Notes under the pieces: generated by a model
Databases searched by the model: none
The model's input: the letters and a program-made list of their open reading frames with translations, nothing else
What the model was told of the DNA's origin: nothing
Assembly (NCBI RefSeq): GCF_026343335.1
Contig: NZ_JAPELX010000001.1
Location: forward strand, 186,001-250,000
Direction of reading: 5' to 3'
From: Streptomyces sp. NBC_00078
GTDB lineage: Bacteria > Actinomycetota > Actinomycetes > Streptomycetales > Streptomycetaceae
Length of the DNA: 64,000 nucleotides
Part shown: one piece after another, positions 1 to 7,787 of the stretch
Position numbering within the stretch: position 1 is the stretch's first letter
How the letters are laid out: each line of letters starts with the position of its first letter
Position numbers and translations under genes: made by a program

Positions 1-850
1 GCCCTCCGCGGCGCATGGGACCTGTGGCGTCGAACGCCGCGTTCGGGCGCCGGAGTTCCAGAAAGGGACGGTCGTCGGTCGTCCACCGGCCGGTGAGGAT
101 CCATCCGGTGGCGTAGGCGGCGCGCAGCAGGGCGTCAGTGCCGACACGTGCCCAGGGAAAGGGACGGCCGTGGCGGCCGTGGGCGTCCTCGACGCGGACG
201 GTGAGGCGTTCGTCCACCTCCTGCGGGTCTGCTTCGGCCAGCAGGCAGCCACCGGGGCGGAGCAGGTCATACAGACGGGCGAGCAGCGCCACCGGATTGC
301 CCCCGATGCCGATGTTGCCGTCCATCAACAAGGCCGTGCCCCAGCGCCCTTCACTGGGCAGCCGGTCGAAGACGGACCGCCGCAGGGCGGCTCCGCCTTG
401 GCGGCGGGTCCGGGTGACGGCGGCGGGACTGACGTCCACTCCGAGCGCCGGCATGCCCCGGGCGGCCAGAGCGGCCACCAGGCGTCCCGGTCCGCAGCCG
501 ACGTCCAGGACGGGTCCGGTGCAGCGGTGCAGTACGCCCGTGTCGGCGTCGCCGGGCGCGGCGCAGAAGCGCTCCACGTCCAGCGGCAGCAGTTCGCCCG
601 TCCCACCGGTATGCGGTGTCATGCGGCGCAGGTACAGCGGGCCGCGGCCGGTGCGCAGGGCACGGCTGTACGGGTCGTTCGTCCAGGGCTCGTCCGGATC
701 GACGAGGGTGAGGCGCGTGGGGTGGTGCCCAGGTGCTTGGAGCTGGGAAGGCAGGGCGACGTGCGGGAGGTCGTCTCCCGGCCCGGTGCGCTCAACCGCC
801 TCGGTGCGCGAAGCGAACACGGTGCGCGCCTCGTGCGCCGTGCCGCTCAT
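1..850 (-). CDS. Class I SAM-dependent methyltransferase, partial (runs off the left edge)
   Basis: Reading the minus strand from an ATG at 850 gives an uninterrupted frame to the window edge. It contains a clear SAM-binding motif I around nt 440-500 (VLDVGCGPGRLVAALAARG) followed by the acidic post-I segment LGVDVSP, and a later LLRPGGCLLAEADP strand typical of Rossmann-fold methyltransferases. The ATG overlaps the TGA of the DUF2064-like gene by four bases (ATGA), so the two are translationally coupled in one minus-strand operon with the glycosyltransferase. The substrate cannot be told from sequence. The 3' end is outside the window, so full length is unknown. Confidence 0.85.
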   Translation of the reverse strand, partial: MSGTAHEARTVFASRTEAVERTGPGDDLPHVALPSQLQAPGHHPTRLTLVDPDEPWTNDPYSRALRTGRGPLYLRRMTPHTGGTGELLPLDVERFCAAPGDADTGVLHRCTGPVLDVGCGPGRLVAALAARGMPALGVDVSPAAVTRTRRQGGAALRRSVFDRLPSEGRWGTALLMDGNIGIGGNPVALLARLYDLLRPGGCLLAEADPQEVDERLTVRVEDAHGRHGRPFPWARVGTDALLRAAYATGWILTGRWTTDDRPFLELRRPNAAFDATGPMRRGG

Positions 851-1503
851 CGGACGGTCCCCGCGAGGGAGGCCAGGGCGGCGGCGAAACGGGATCCGGG
901 CGGACAGCAGGTGACCACCGCGGCCGCGTCAGCCGCAGTGTCCACGTCCCGCAGGAGGGGCAGCTCACCGATCGTCAGCCCCGCCTCCTCAAGCCTGCGT
1001 CGCTGAACGGTTCCGGTCCGGTCGGTGGACATCGGGACGCCCCGCACGCAGGCCCCGGCGCGGGTCGCGTCGGCGAAGCCCAGGGCCCAGAATCCGCCGT
1101 CGGCGGCCGGGCCGAACCAGGCGTCGTGCCCGTCGCGGCCGACATCGGCCAGCAGTTCCGGGGTGAGCTGCGGAGTGTCCATGCCGACCAGCAACGCCGA
1201 GCCGCTGTCGCAGAGTTCGAAGGCGGCGGCGATCCGCTCGTCGAGATCGCCGTACACCTGGGGCACGACCTCGAAGCCGGGCGGCAGCCAGGGGCCGGGA
1301 GTTCCGTCGAGGACGAGGATCCGGCGCCGGGCAGGGACCTGGAGCATCGTGTGGAGCGTGTCGGTCAGAGCGGCCTCAGCCAGGGCGGCTGCCTCCTGGG
1401 GGGTGTGGGGCGGGGTGAGACGGGTCTTGACCCGCCCGGGCACGGGCTCCTTCGCGATGACCAGCAGGGTGGCCGGACTCACGGTCAGAGGAGGGGCATT
1501 CAT
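847..1503 (-). CDS. DUF2064 / CofC-like nucleotidyltransferase-fold protein (TIGR04282 type)
   Basis: 218 aa from an ATG (MNAPPLTVSPATLL) overlapping the TGA of the upstream glycosyltransferase gene by four bases. The N-terminal LLVIAKEPVPGRVKTRLTPP is the signature of the GT-A-like family annotated as DUF2064/TIGR04282, with a GMDTPQLTPELL metal-site-like segment near residue 115 and DAWFGPAADGGFWALGF near residue 140. The family resembles CofC/MobA nucleotidyltransferases but has no assigned substrate. It lies between a GT2 glycosyltransferase and a SAM methyltransferase, all coupled by 4-bp overlaps, which suggests the three act on the same small molecule or lipid-linked sugar (inference). 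Confidence 0.88.
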   Translation of the reverse strand: MNAPPLTVSPATLLVIAKEPVPGRVKTRLTPPHTPQEAAALAEAALTDTLHTMLQVPARRRILVLDGTPGPWLPPGFEVVPQVYGDLDERIAAAFELCDSGSALLVGMDTPQLTPELLADVGRDGHDAWFGPAADGGFWALGFADATRAGACVRGVPMSTDRTGTVQRRRLEEAGLTIGELPLLRDVDTAADAAAVVTCCPPGSRFAAALASLAGTVR

Positions 1504-2225
1504 CGGGCGCCTCCGTCGATGCCGGCGCCGACGACGGCAGCAGTAGCAGTAGCCGACTGCTCGGCGAGGACCGTTCGCATGTCGCGTACGGCCTGCCAGC
1601 TGCCGCGCCAGGTGCCGGTGACCTTCGAACGGCCCGTACGAGGCAGGTACGGGACGTCGGTCTCCACCACCCGCCAGCCGTCGTCGGCGGCACGAACCAC
1701 CATCTGCAGTGGATAGCCGGAGCGCCGGTCCGTCAGGCCCAGGGCCAGCAGCGCCTCCCGGCGGGCGGCGCGCATCGGGCCCAGGTCGCGCAGGTCCAGG
1801 CTGGTGCGACGGCGGACGAGTCGGGCCAACTCCAGGTTGGCCACCCGGGCATGGACGGGCCAGGCGCCGCGGACGGTGGGCCGACGGCGGCCCATGACCA
1901 GATCCGCGGTTCCGTCGAGGACAGGGCCGGCGACGGTCGGCAACAGTCCGGGGTCGAGGGAGGCGTCGCAGTCGCAGAAGCAGACGACGTCGGCGGTGGC
2001 GGCGGTAAGGCCCGCGTGGCAGGCGGCGCCGAAGCCGCGACGCGGCTCGTGGACCACGTGCGCATCCAGGTCGCGGGCGATGTCCGGGGAACCATCGGTG
2101 GAACCGTTGTCTACGACAATTGCCCGCCAGCCGGGCGGGATCCGCTCCAGCACCCACGGCAGGGCCTCGGCCTCGTCGAGGCAGGGCAGCACGACGTCCA
2201 CAGAAGAGGGGGGTGTCTTGATCAC
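1500..2225 (-). CDS. Family 2 glycosyltransferase (polyprenyl-phosphate sugar transferase type)
   Basis: About 241 aa from a GTG at 2225; the frame is open further upstream to a TTG at 2258, but homology only begins at SVDVVLPCLDEAEALPWVL. GT2 features: a nucleotide-binding start, VVDNGSTDGS near residue 40, and FCDCDASLDP as the DxD-like metal site near residue 85. There is no membrane segment, so it resembles the soluble UDP-Glc/DPM1-like branch. It is the first gene of a coupled operon with the DUF2064-like protein and the methyltransferase (ATGA overlaps). Its promoter must lie in the 2226-2323 divergent gap shared with the response-regulator pseudogene. Confidence 0.85.
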   Translation of the reverse strand: MIKTPPSSVDVVLPCLDEAEALPWVLERIPPGWRAIVVDNGSTDGSPDIARDLDAHVVHEPRRGFGAACHAGLTAATADVVCFCDCDASLDPGLLPTVAGPVLDGTADLVMGRRRPTVRGAWPVHARVANLELARLVRRRTSLDLRDLGPMRAARREALLALGLTDRRSGYPLQMVVRAADDGWRVVETDVPYLPRTGRSKVTGTWRGSWQAVRDMRTVLAEQSATATAAVVGAGIDGGAR

Positions 2226-2323
2226 CCCACTCACCCTACGGACGCAAAAAGGACACAAGGGACTCCGTGTCCTTACGGATCGCTGACGTCGCTGACAGCC
2301 TCCGGCCGCGGCGGTCTCCTGGT

Positions 2324-2740
2324 GTGAGCCTCGGCCGGGTGGAACCCGTACTCGTCGTGGACGACGATCCGACCGTCCCGGAGGTCGTCACGGGACATCT
2401 GGGCCGGGCGGGCTTCGCCCTCGACGTGGCCGCCGACGGACCGACCGCCGTGGCCCGGGCCACCTGCCGGCAGCCGACCTGGTGGTGCTGGATCTGATGC
2501 TGCCCGGCATGGACGGGCCGGAGGTCTGCCGGCGCATCCGCACGGCCGGACCGCTCCCGGTGATCATGCTGACCGCGCGCGGCGACGAGGAGGAGGAGGA
2601 GGAGGAGGAGGAGGAGGAGGAGGAGGAGGAGGAGGACCGCGTCCTCGGCCTGGAGGTCGGACCCGGACGACTGTGTCACCAAGCCGTTCAGCCCCCGGGA
2701 ACTGGTGTTGCGGGTGGAGTCCGTGCTCCGCCGTCGGTAA
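2324..2740 (+). pseudogene. Response regulator receiver domain, frameshifted, DNA-binding domain missing, with a poly-Glu insertion
   Basis: A GTG at 2324 begins [17 protein letters not shown], a typical OmpR-type receiver start with the acidic pocket DDD. A one-base shift near 2468 moves the frame so that [17 protein letters not shown] (phospho-acceptor Asp) continues out of frame. After the conserved [11 protein letters not shown] the sequence runs into sixteen GAG codons. A second shift near 2655 is needed to read [17 protein letters not shown], which ends at TAA 2738-2740 straight after the receiver. The winged-helix output domain of this family is absent. No matching kinase is adjacent; a decayed histidine kinase lies at 27.4 kb. 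Non-functional as it stands. Confidence 0.85.
2587..2634 (+). repeat. (GAG)16 trinucleotide tandem repeat
   Basis: Sixteen perfect GAG units, 48 bp, read as poly-glutamate in the receiver-domain frame between ARGDE and DRVLGLEV. Relatives of this family normally have only one or two acidic residues at this loop, so the tract is an expansion. No other perfect triplet run of this length was seen in the window. Confidence 0.95.
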
Positions 2741-2741
2741 A

Positions 2742-2777
2742 GGGGACCGTCCCGGTAGTGATGCCGGGCCGGTCCCC
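2742..2777. terminator. Bidirectional hairpin terminator between convergent broken genes
   Basis: GGGGACCGtCCCGG and CCGGGcCGGTCCCC pair across a short loop with one mismatch. It lies between the TAA of the response-regulator remnant and the TGA of the epimerase remnant, which converge on it. There is no T-run, as is usual in Streptomyces. Confidence 0.7.
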
Positions 2778-2802
2778 GCCACTGGCACGGCGGGCGAACG
2801 GC

Positions 2803-3390
2803 TCAGCCCGCCCGCAGGGGCGCCGCCGCGAACTCCGCCAGGCCTTCCGCGAAGGGGATCTCCGCCTTCCAGCCCAGCTCGTCACGCAGCCACTGCGAGG
2901 AGGGGCTCGAAGCCTCCGGCCTCCAGGTCCGCCTCCCGGCGCGGGCCGGGCCTCACGACGACGTGCCGTGAGCACTCGTAACGTCCCTCGCCGTAGACCA
3001 CCATCGAACTCGCCAACACCAGGCGCCGCACGCCGACTTCGGCCACACCGGCCAGGAGCACGGCGGTGCCGAGGTCGTTGCAGCCACATAGTCCGGGGCG
3101 TCGGCGAAGTCCTTGCCGAGACCGGCCATCGCGGCCCGGTGGCACACGGCGCCGACACCCCGCAGGGCATCGGCCACGGCCTCTCCGTCGCGGACTTCGA
3201 CGTGCCGCCAGCCCACGCCGTCGGGGATCTCGGGGGACGTGCGGTGTGCGGCGGGCAGCAGCGCGACGAGGACGCGCACGTCGTGCCCGGCGCCGAAAGG
3301 GAGGTGACGATGTGCGAGCCGAGGAAACCCGCACCTCCAGTGACCAGGATCGCAGCCCTCGACCGTAGGGCCGTGCACCCGGCGGCGGGC
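2803..3390 (-). pseudogene. NAD-dependent epimerase/dehydratase, multiply frameshifted
   Basis: Pieces of one extended SDR protein appear in different minus-strand frames: [20 protein letters not shown] (NAD-binding GxxGxxG) near 3345, then GHDVRVLVA...GWRHVEVRD...[22 protein letters not shown] in a second frame, then [20 protein letters not shown]...[10 protein letters not shown] in a third, and finally [18 protein letters not shown] ending at TGA 2803-2805. At least three indels and probably an internal deletion before the C-terminus separate these. No clean start codon is in frame with the glycine motif. It belongs to the same minus-strand run as the membrane proteins and molybdopterin oxidoreductase upstream. 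Confidence 0.8.
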
Positions 3391-3407
3391 CGTTCGGCGA
3401 GCGGAGG

Positions 3408-4028
3408 TCAGGAGTTCGTAAGCCCTCGGGGATGTCGCGCGTCCTTGGCGGGCCGGGACGCCGCGACCGCGAGAAGGGCGAAGGCCACAGCAAAGCCGAT
3501 CATGGTGAACACGCCCTTGGGCCAGAAGATGTGGCTGTCGACGAACGACCAGCAGGCGGCGAACAGGACGGCGGCACCCGGCAGTACGCGCGGGCCATGC
3601 CGCCGCCAGAGCACCGCGCACGTGGCGAGCGAAGCCACGGCGAGCCCGTACACCCCGGCCCGGCCCAACTCGTCGCCGGTGGCGAACAGTCGTCCGGCCG
3701 CCCCGTGGACACCATGGTCCACCACGGTGCCGGCGGAGATGCCGGCCACTGCGTCCAGGCCGGTGTAGTACGCGGCGAAACAGAGACATCCCGCCCAGGC
3801 AAGCACCGTCAAAACGCTCTCTGCGCCAGGACGTGGCCTGCCCCACAGAGGGACCAGCAATCCGAGCACGAGCAGCGGGAAGACAGGCAGCAGAACAACG
3901 TGCAGCCCCGCCCAGTGGCCGGCCGTCGCCGCTGTCAGGTGCCGGGGATGGACCAGTCCGGCGACGGCCAGGACCAGGGGAACGACGGTCATCAACGCCA
4001 TCTTGGGCAAGGTACGGGAGGATCGCAT
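3408..4028 (-). CDS. Multi-pass membrane protein of unknown function
   Basis: 206 aa from ATG 4028 ([13 protein letters not shown]). Several hydrophobic segments are visible ([81 protein letters not shown]), so five or six membrane spans. A short [21 protein letters not shown] stretch between spans 1 and 2 contains His residues. I do not recognise a named family. It lies 97 bp downstream of the 134-aa membrane protein and molybdopterin oxidoreductase and immediately upstream of the epimerase remnant, on the same strand. Confidence 0.8.
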   Translation of the reverse strand: MRSSRTLPKMALMTVVPLVLAVAGLVHPRHLTAATAGHWAGLHVVLLPVFPLLVLGLLVPLWGRPRPGAESVLTVLAWAGCLCFAAYYTGLDAVAGISAGTVVDHGVHGAAGRLFATGDELGRAGVYGLAVASLATCAVLWRRHGPRVLPGAAVLFAACWSFVDSHIFWPKGVFTMIGFAVAFALLAVAASRPAKDARHPRGLTNS

Positions 4029-4125
4029 CCGGTCACGCTAGGCGGCCGCCGACCGGTCTGATGTCCCCGTCCGCAACGCGTAAGACACCCGTAAGACAGT
4101 TCGTCCGCCGGCCGGAGGAAAGGCG

Positions 4126-4530
4126 TCACGCATCAGGCCGTCGGCGTCGGCGTCCGAGCGCCCGTACGGCCGACCAGGTCGCCGTCATCGTGGCCACCGC
4201 CGCCAGCGCGATCAGGTAGTTGCGCGGGTAATCCAGCGGCAGCACCGACGAGTTGGCCGTCCTGCCCGGCCGTAGGAGCACGGGCAGGGCCACAGCGGAC
4301 AGCACCCCCACGACCAGGAGGGCCCCGCGGACCGGACCGCGCACACCGCCACGCACCAGCAGCAGTCCGGCCAACAGCACGACCGGGGCGATCACCACAT
4401 CGTGCAGGACGACCGCCCCGCCCAGCCACACCAGCACATCCGACACATCGCGGACATCCATCAGAAGGAACGCCCCGACGCCCATGAGCGCCACACCGGC
4501 CGCGCCCGCCGTCACGCGAAAAGCCCTCAT
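4126..4530 (-). CDS. Small membrane protein coupled to the molybdopterin oxidoreductase
   Basis: 134 aa from ATG 4530, overlapping the stop of the oxidoreductase gene by four bases (ATGA). It has about four hydrophobic segments (VTAGAAGVALMGVGAFLLM, VLVWLGGAVVLHDVVIAPVV, GALLVVGVLSAVALPVLL, NYLIALAAVATMTATW) and a basic tail LGRRRRRPDA. Tight coupling suggests a membrane partner of the oxidoreductase. No recognised catalytic motif. Confidence 0.85.
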   Translation of the reverse strand: MRAFRVTAGAAGVALMGVGAFLLMDVRDVSDVLVWLGGAVVLHDVVIAPVVLLAGLLLVRGGVRGPVRGALLVVGVLSAVALPVLLRPGRTANSSVLPLDYPRNYLIALAAVATMTATWSAVRALGRRRRRPDA

Positions 4531-5672
4531 GCCAACACCTCCAGTCGGCCGACCCACTTGGTCTGCAGCACACCCGGCCGATTTGGGGCTATGAGCCGCG
4601 CCGGAAAACCGTGATCGGGGGCGAGTTCCTCGCCGTTCAGCCGCAGGGCGAGCAGCGTCAGCGGATCCCGAGCATGGTGGTGCCCCATCTCCGACACCCG
4701 GTAACCGCCCCTCAGCTGCAACGACACCACCCGCACACGCGCCTGCGCCGGCGCGCCCGCACGCTCCAGCAGGTCCACGACACGTACACCGGTCCAGCGC
4801 GCCGACTTGCTCCAGCCCTCCACGCACGCGATCGGCAGCTCGACCTCATGCTGTGGCAGAGCGCGCAGCTCGTCCAGGGTCAGGGTGTACGGCCGCGGGC
4901 CAGTCACCACCAACCGGTAATCCTCGGCGCCGATCCGGCCGACTCCGGCCGCGACGGCAGTCCGGTTGACCGGCAGGGACTGCGGCCCATGGTCCGGGTG
5001 ACGGGGCGCGAACAGGAGGAAGTTCTTGAGCGGGGTGAACGACTGACCCACGGTGGTGAGCGTGACGGCCCCGACCGCCGCACCCACCGCGGCCAGCAGC
5101 GACCGCCGGTCGGGGCCTTCCTGCGCGGGCAGGGCCAGCGACCCGGGCGACCGACGGGTCCAATGCGCCCTGATCTCCGGTGCCTTGACGGCGATGTGCA
5201 GCACCAGGGCCCCGACCACCAGCCACGCCACCGCGTAGTGCACCGGCACGAACGAGAACGGCCAGGGGTACCACTGGGCCGTGTTGAGCAGTCCGGTCGC
5301 CAACTCGAAGACAGCGCCTGCCACCAGCACCGCGACCGACAGCCGCTCCAGTGCATGCTTGACCGACCGCACAGGCGGCCACTCGAACAGCCGCGGATAC
5401 ACCGTCCACAGCTTCACCAGCAGCAACGGCACCGCCGCGATCCCGGAGGCGACGTGGAGTCCCTGGGTGAGCCGATATCCCCAGGCAGGACGGCTCGGAA
5501 TGCTGTTGGCCAGCCACCCCGGCGGATGCTGCATGAAGTGACTGACCAACCCGGTGACGAAGCACACGGCGAACGCCGGCCCCAACCAGCGGCCGATCGA
5601 GGTAGCCGTACGGGCATCATGCAATCCGCCCCTGAACACCGGCCGAGAGACACGCAGTTTCATGTCCTCCAT
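4527..5672 (-). CDS. Membrane-anchored molybdopterin-dependent oxidoreductase (sulfite-oxidase-type Moco domain)
   Basis: 381 aa from ATG 5672 (MEDMKLRVSRP; an ATG at 5663 is also possible). The N-terminal half has four or more membrane spans with conserved His residues (VCFVTGLVSHFMQH, LTQGLHVASGIAAVPLLLVKLW, VPVHYAVAWLVVGALVLHIAVK), resembling a cytochrome b561-like anchor. The C-terminal half is a Moco-binding domain: RLVVTGPRPYTLTLDELRAL, then PIACVEGWSKSARWTGVRVVDLL, in which the Cys after PIA is the expected Mo ligand, then RLIAPNRPGVLQTKWVGRLEV. It heads the minus-strand run of the membrane proteins and epimerase remnant. Substrate unknown. Confidence 0.9.
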   Translation of the reverse strand: MEDMKLRVSRPVFRGGLHDARTATSIGRWLGPAFAVCFVTGLVSHFMQHPPGWLANSIPSRPAWGYRLTQGLHVASGIAAVPLLLVKLWTVYPRLFEWPPVRSVKHALERLSVAVLVAGAVFELATGLLNTAQWYPWPFSFVPVHYAVAWLVVGALVLHIAVKAPEIRAHWTRRSPGSLALPAQEGPDRRSLLAAVGAAVGAVTLTTVGQSFTPLKNFLLFAPRHPDHGPQSLPVNRTAVAAGVGRIGAEDYRLVVTGPRPYTLTLDELRALPQHEVELPIACVEGWSKSARWTGVRVVDLLERAGAPAQARVRVVSLQLRGGYRVSEMGHHHARDPLTLLALRLNGEELAPDHGFPARLIAPNRPGVLQTKWVGRLEVLA

Positions 5673-5881
5673 CCCATCCGGCGCCTGGCTCTGGAGGAAC
5701 AATCGAACTCTTACAGAACAGGGACGCTCGGTCGGCACGGGGCTTGCCGCCGACATCGCGCACACGAGCTATTCGGTGCAAATCCACACCCCTTGCCTAC
5801 ACGCCACGCGACGGCGCGCACGCCTCAGACCACCCCATCTGCTGTGGGTGTGGCTCGCGGTTGCCTTCTCCTGGAGTACGG

Positions 5882-5964
5882 CCCCGGTTCGCGGACACGC
5901 AGACTCGACGGGGGCGCATGTCCGCGAACGGGGTGTCCGGGGCACCACCCATCGGGTGGCGCCC
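5882..5964 (-). terminator. Two tandem hairpins downstream of the lipoprotein gene
   Basis: The hairpin GGGGCaCCACCC atc GGGTGGcGCCCC (5938-5964) lies nine bases beyond the lipoprotein stop on its transcribed side. A second inverted repeat follows, with arms CCCCGGTTCGCGGACA (5882-) and TGTCCGCGAACGGGG (-5935), one bulged base, around a 20-base loop. Together they probably insulate the lipoprotein operon from the oxidoreductase operon. The rest of 5673-5881 shows no gene and must hold the oxidoreductase promoter. Confidence 0.65.
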
Positions 5965-5972
5965 CGGTCGGT

Positions 5973-6905
5973 TCAGCCGACGCGCAGAGTCAGGGCCGTG
6001 GTGTGGAGCTTGCCACCGGTCTGGAACTGCAGGAACAGCCGCCAGTTGCCCGCGGTGGGCAGCTCGGCGTGGAAGGACAGGTCGGGCCCGCCGTGGTCGC
6101 CGTCCGCCTCGGTGGTCGGGTGCAGGTGCGCGAACGCGGCGTCGCCCTCGTGGAAGGCGGTCAGGTGGGCATAGGTGTCCAGGTAGGGCTGCAGATCGGT
6201 GACCGGCTTGCCGTCCTTGGACACCGAAACGGTCAGCGGGTGCGCCATGCCGGCCATCAACTCGCCCTTGACGCTCACGGTGAACCCGTCTGCCTCCGTA
6301 CTGCCGGCCGCCGCAGGCAGCGGCGTCTTCGTGGCCTGGCCCGGGACGGTGACGGCGCGGCTGAGTACGAGGTCCTTGCCCTTCCCGGCCCCGCCGTCGG
6401 GGGTGAAGGAGGCGAACATGCGCCAGCGCCCGGGGGTGAGGGAGGCGAGATCGGCCGTCCAGGTGCCGTCGGTGGCCATGACCGGGTGGATGTGCTGGAA
6501 GCCGGTCAGGTCCGAACGGATGGCGTAGAAGTGCATCCTCTTGGTCTGGTCGACGGCGAAGCCTGTGACCGGCTTGCCGTCCGGCCCGGTCACCGTGAAC
6601 CGGTACGCGGCCTGCTTGCCGGCTTGGAGCGACTGGTCGGAGGAGGTGAGGCGGTAGCCGCCCTTGTTGTCGGACAGGCCATTGCCGGCGGCCATGTCAG
6701 CCATGCCGGGCATGTCACCCATCGACTGCGTCGCGCTCGGCAAGGAGACAGCGGAGGACTTGCCGCCGTGGTCCATGGCGGGCATGGACGAGGAGTCACC
6801 GGAGGAGCCGCACGCAGCCAGCGTCAGCGCGAGGGCGGCAGCCGTGCCGGCCGACGCCAGAGCGCGGCGGCGCATGGTGAAACGGGAAGGGGAGAACAAG
6901 AACAT
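5973..6905 (-). CDS. Met/His-rich secreted lipoprotein, possible metal-binding protein
   Basis: 310 aa from ATG 6905 (MFLFSPSRFTMRRRAL); GGAAAG precedes it. A lipoprotein signal peptide ends in the lipobox LAAC near residue 34. The mature N-terminus carries MPAMDHGGKSS and MGDMPGMADM, methionine/histidine motifs like those of copper-binding periplasmic proteins. Two Ig-like repeats follow (AAYRFTVTGPDGKPVTGF...FQHIHPV and HPLTVSVSKDGKPVTDL...FAHLHP), each with an xHxHP motif. It is probably cotranscribed with the DUF6153-like gene 103 bp upstream, behind the CsoR-like site at 7520. A copper role is inferred, not shown. Confidence 0.8.
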   Translation of the reverse strand: MFLFSPSRFTMRRRALASAGTAAALALTLAACGSSGDSSSMPAMDHGGKSSAVSLPSATQSMGDMPGMADMAAGNGLSDNKGGYRLTSSDQSLQAGKQAAYRFTVTGPDGKPVTGFAVDQTKRMHFYAIRSDLTGFQHIHPVMATDGTWTADLASLTPGRWRMFASFTPDGGAGKGKDLVLSRAVTVPGQATKTPLPAAAGSTEADGFTVSVKGELMAGMAHPLTVSVSKDGKPVTDLQPYLDTYAHLTAFHEGDAAFAHLHPTTEADGDHGGPDLSFHAELPTAGNWRLFLQFQTGGKLHTTALTLRVG

Positions 6906-7008
6906 GGGTCGAATGTCTTTCCGGGCGGGCGCACCACACCGGTGGCGCGCGGGAAGGGCAGGACACGGGGCCGTCCCGGCCGGTGGCCGGGGTTCGGCGC
7001 GGTGCCTG

Positions 7009-7461
7009 TCACGTCCGCGCGATACACACCTGGTTGAGGAGATCTCGTCCGCCGGCCGGTGGCCCGCGGCGCCGTGCCCGGCTGGTGGCAGCCAGCAGAG
7101 GGGCCGGCGACCATGCGGCCGGCACCGCGACGGCGGAAGCGGTGAGAAGGGCCGGGGCCGACAACGGGTTGCGTTCCTGCGCGGCCGTGGACAGACACAG
7201 CTCGCCGTGCAGCCCCGAGCCATCCGCGGCCTGGGCAACCGAGGCGACCGGGGCGCTCTGCGCGGTGGCCCGCGTCCGGGCCGTGGTCATCGTCGAGACG
7301 GCGTGGCTGCCCGGCATGTGGGCGGTCGCGGAGGGCATCGCACCGTGGCAGCCCTCGGCGGCGGTGGCCGGAGCCCCGTGCATCAGAAACAGGCCGAGCA
7401 GCAGCGCGCACACGCCGATCAGCCGGGCCATGCCCAGCCGGCTGACCTGTCCACTGCCCAC
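7009..7461 (-). CDS. DUF6153-like small secreted/membrane protein
   Basis: 150 aa from GTG 7461, chosen because AAGGGGACGGAA lies directly upstream; an internal ATG (MARLIGVCALLLGLFLMHG) is ten codons later. A hydrophobic leader is followed by a His/Met-containing stretch (GCHGAMPSATAHMPGSHAVST) and the HGELCLSTAAQERNPL motif near residue 105 that I associate with actinobacterial DUF6153 proteins. The C-terminus is basic and proline-rich. It precedes the Met/His-rich lipoprotein on the same strand. Function unknown. Confidence 0.65.
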   Translation of the reverse strand: MGSGQVSRLGMARLIGVCALLLGLFLMHGAPATAAEGCHGAMPSATAHMPGSHAVSTMTTARTRATAQSAPVASVAQAADGSGLHGELCLSTAAQERNPLSAPALLTASAVAVPAAWSPAPLLAATSRARRRGPPAGGRDLLNQVCIART

Positions 7462-7519
7462 TTCCGTCCCCTTCTGCTTCCGCGGCGCCGTGCGCCTGCG
7501 ACCGGATTCCGGTCGACGA

Positions 7520-7534
7520 TACCCCTCCTGGGTA
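7520..7534 (-). promoter_or_regulatory. CsoR-like inverted repeat upstream of the DUF6153/lipoprotein pair
   Basis: TACCC-ctcct-GGGTA, flanked to give ATACCCCTCCTGGGTA, 59 bp upstream of the GTG start at 7461. Streptomyces CsoR operators are G/C-tract inverted repeats of the form TACCCC...GGGGTA, so this is a near match. The role is inferred from the motif and the metal-ligand-rich products downstream. The rest of 7462-7763 shows no gene. Confidence 0.4.
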
Positions 7535-7763
7535 CCAGCAGGTGCCTGAGCGAGCCGGCTGCCGATGATCAGCGGTTCCCCCCTCGCGTCCTTGTCGATG
7601 CCCTGGCCGACGGCTGGCACTTGCACGAGGTGCACGCGTTTGAGGAAGGCGACCTGCCTTACCGCCTGTGGCGGATCGCCGGGGCTTCGGCTTGTCGCCT
7701 TCTCGTAACACCCGAGGGTAGGCCCGAGAAGCTCAGCGGGATCGGCCGCGCCCGGTACGGCAG

Positions 7764-7787
7764 CAGGGCCCGGACCGCGCGTCGCGG
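7764..7787. repeat. Left half of a split 35-bp palindrome plus target duplication (right half 9581-9604)
   Basis: Joining 7764-7787 to 9594-9604 gives CAGGGCCCGGACCGCG-cgt-CGCGGTCCGGGCCCTG, a perfect hairpin with 16-bp arms and a 3-nt loop. CCGCGCGTCGCGG (13 bp) occurs at both 7775-7787 and 9581-9593, flanking the IS1182-type element, and is the apparent target duplication (the exact length is ambiguous because the ends are partly palindromic). The hairpin was probably a strong terminator downstream of the DUF6243-like gene. Confidence 0.85.

Noticed and set aside
4611..7037. Very long plus-strand open frame opposite the molybdopterin oxidoreductase and lipoprotein genes
   Set aside because: Arg/Gly/Gln-rich antisense shadow; the minus-strand proteins carry the recognisable domains.
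7571..7763. Plus frame reading VLVDALADGWHLHEVHAFEE GDLPYRLWRIAG before the IS1182-type element
   Set aside because: Protein-like but without start signal or recognisable family, and it runs into hairpins; may be a remnant, not supported as a gene.
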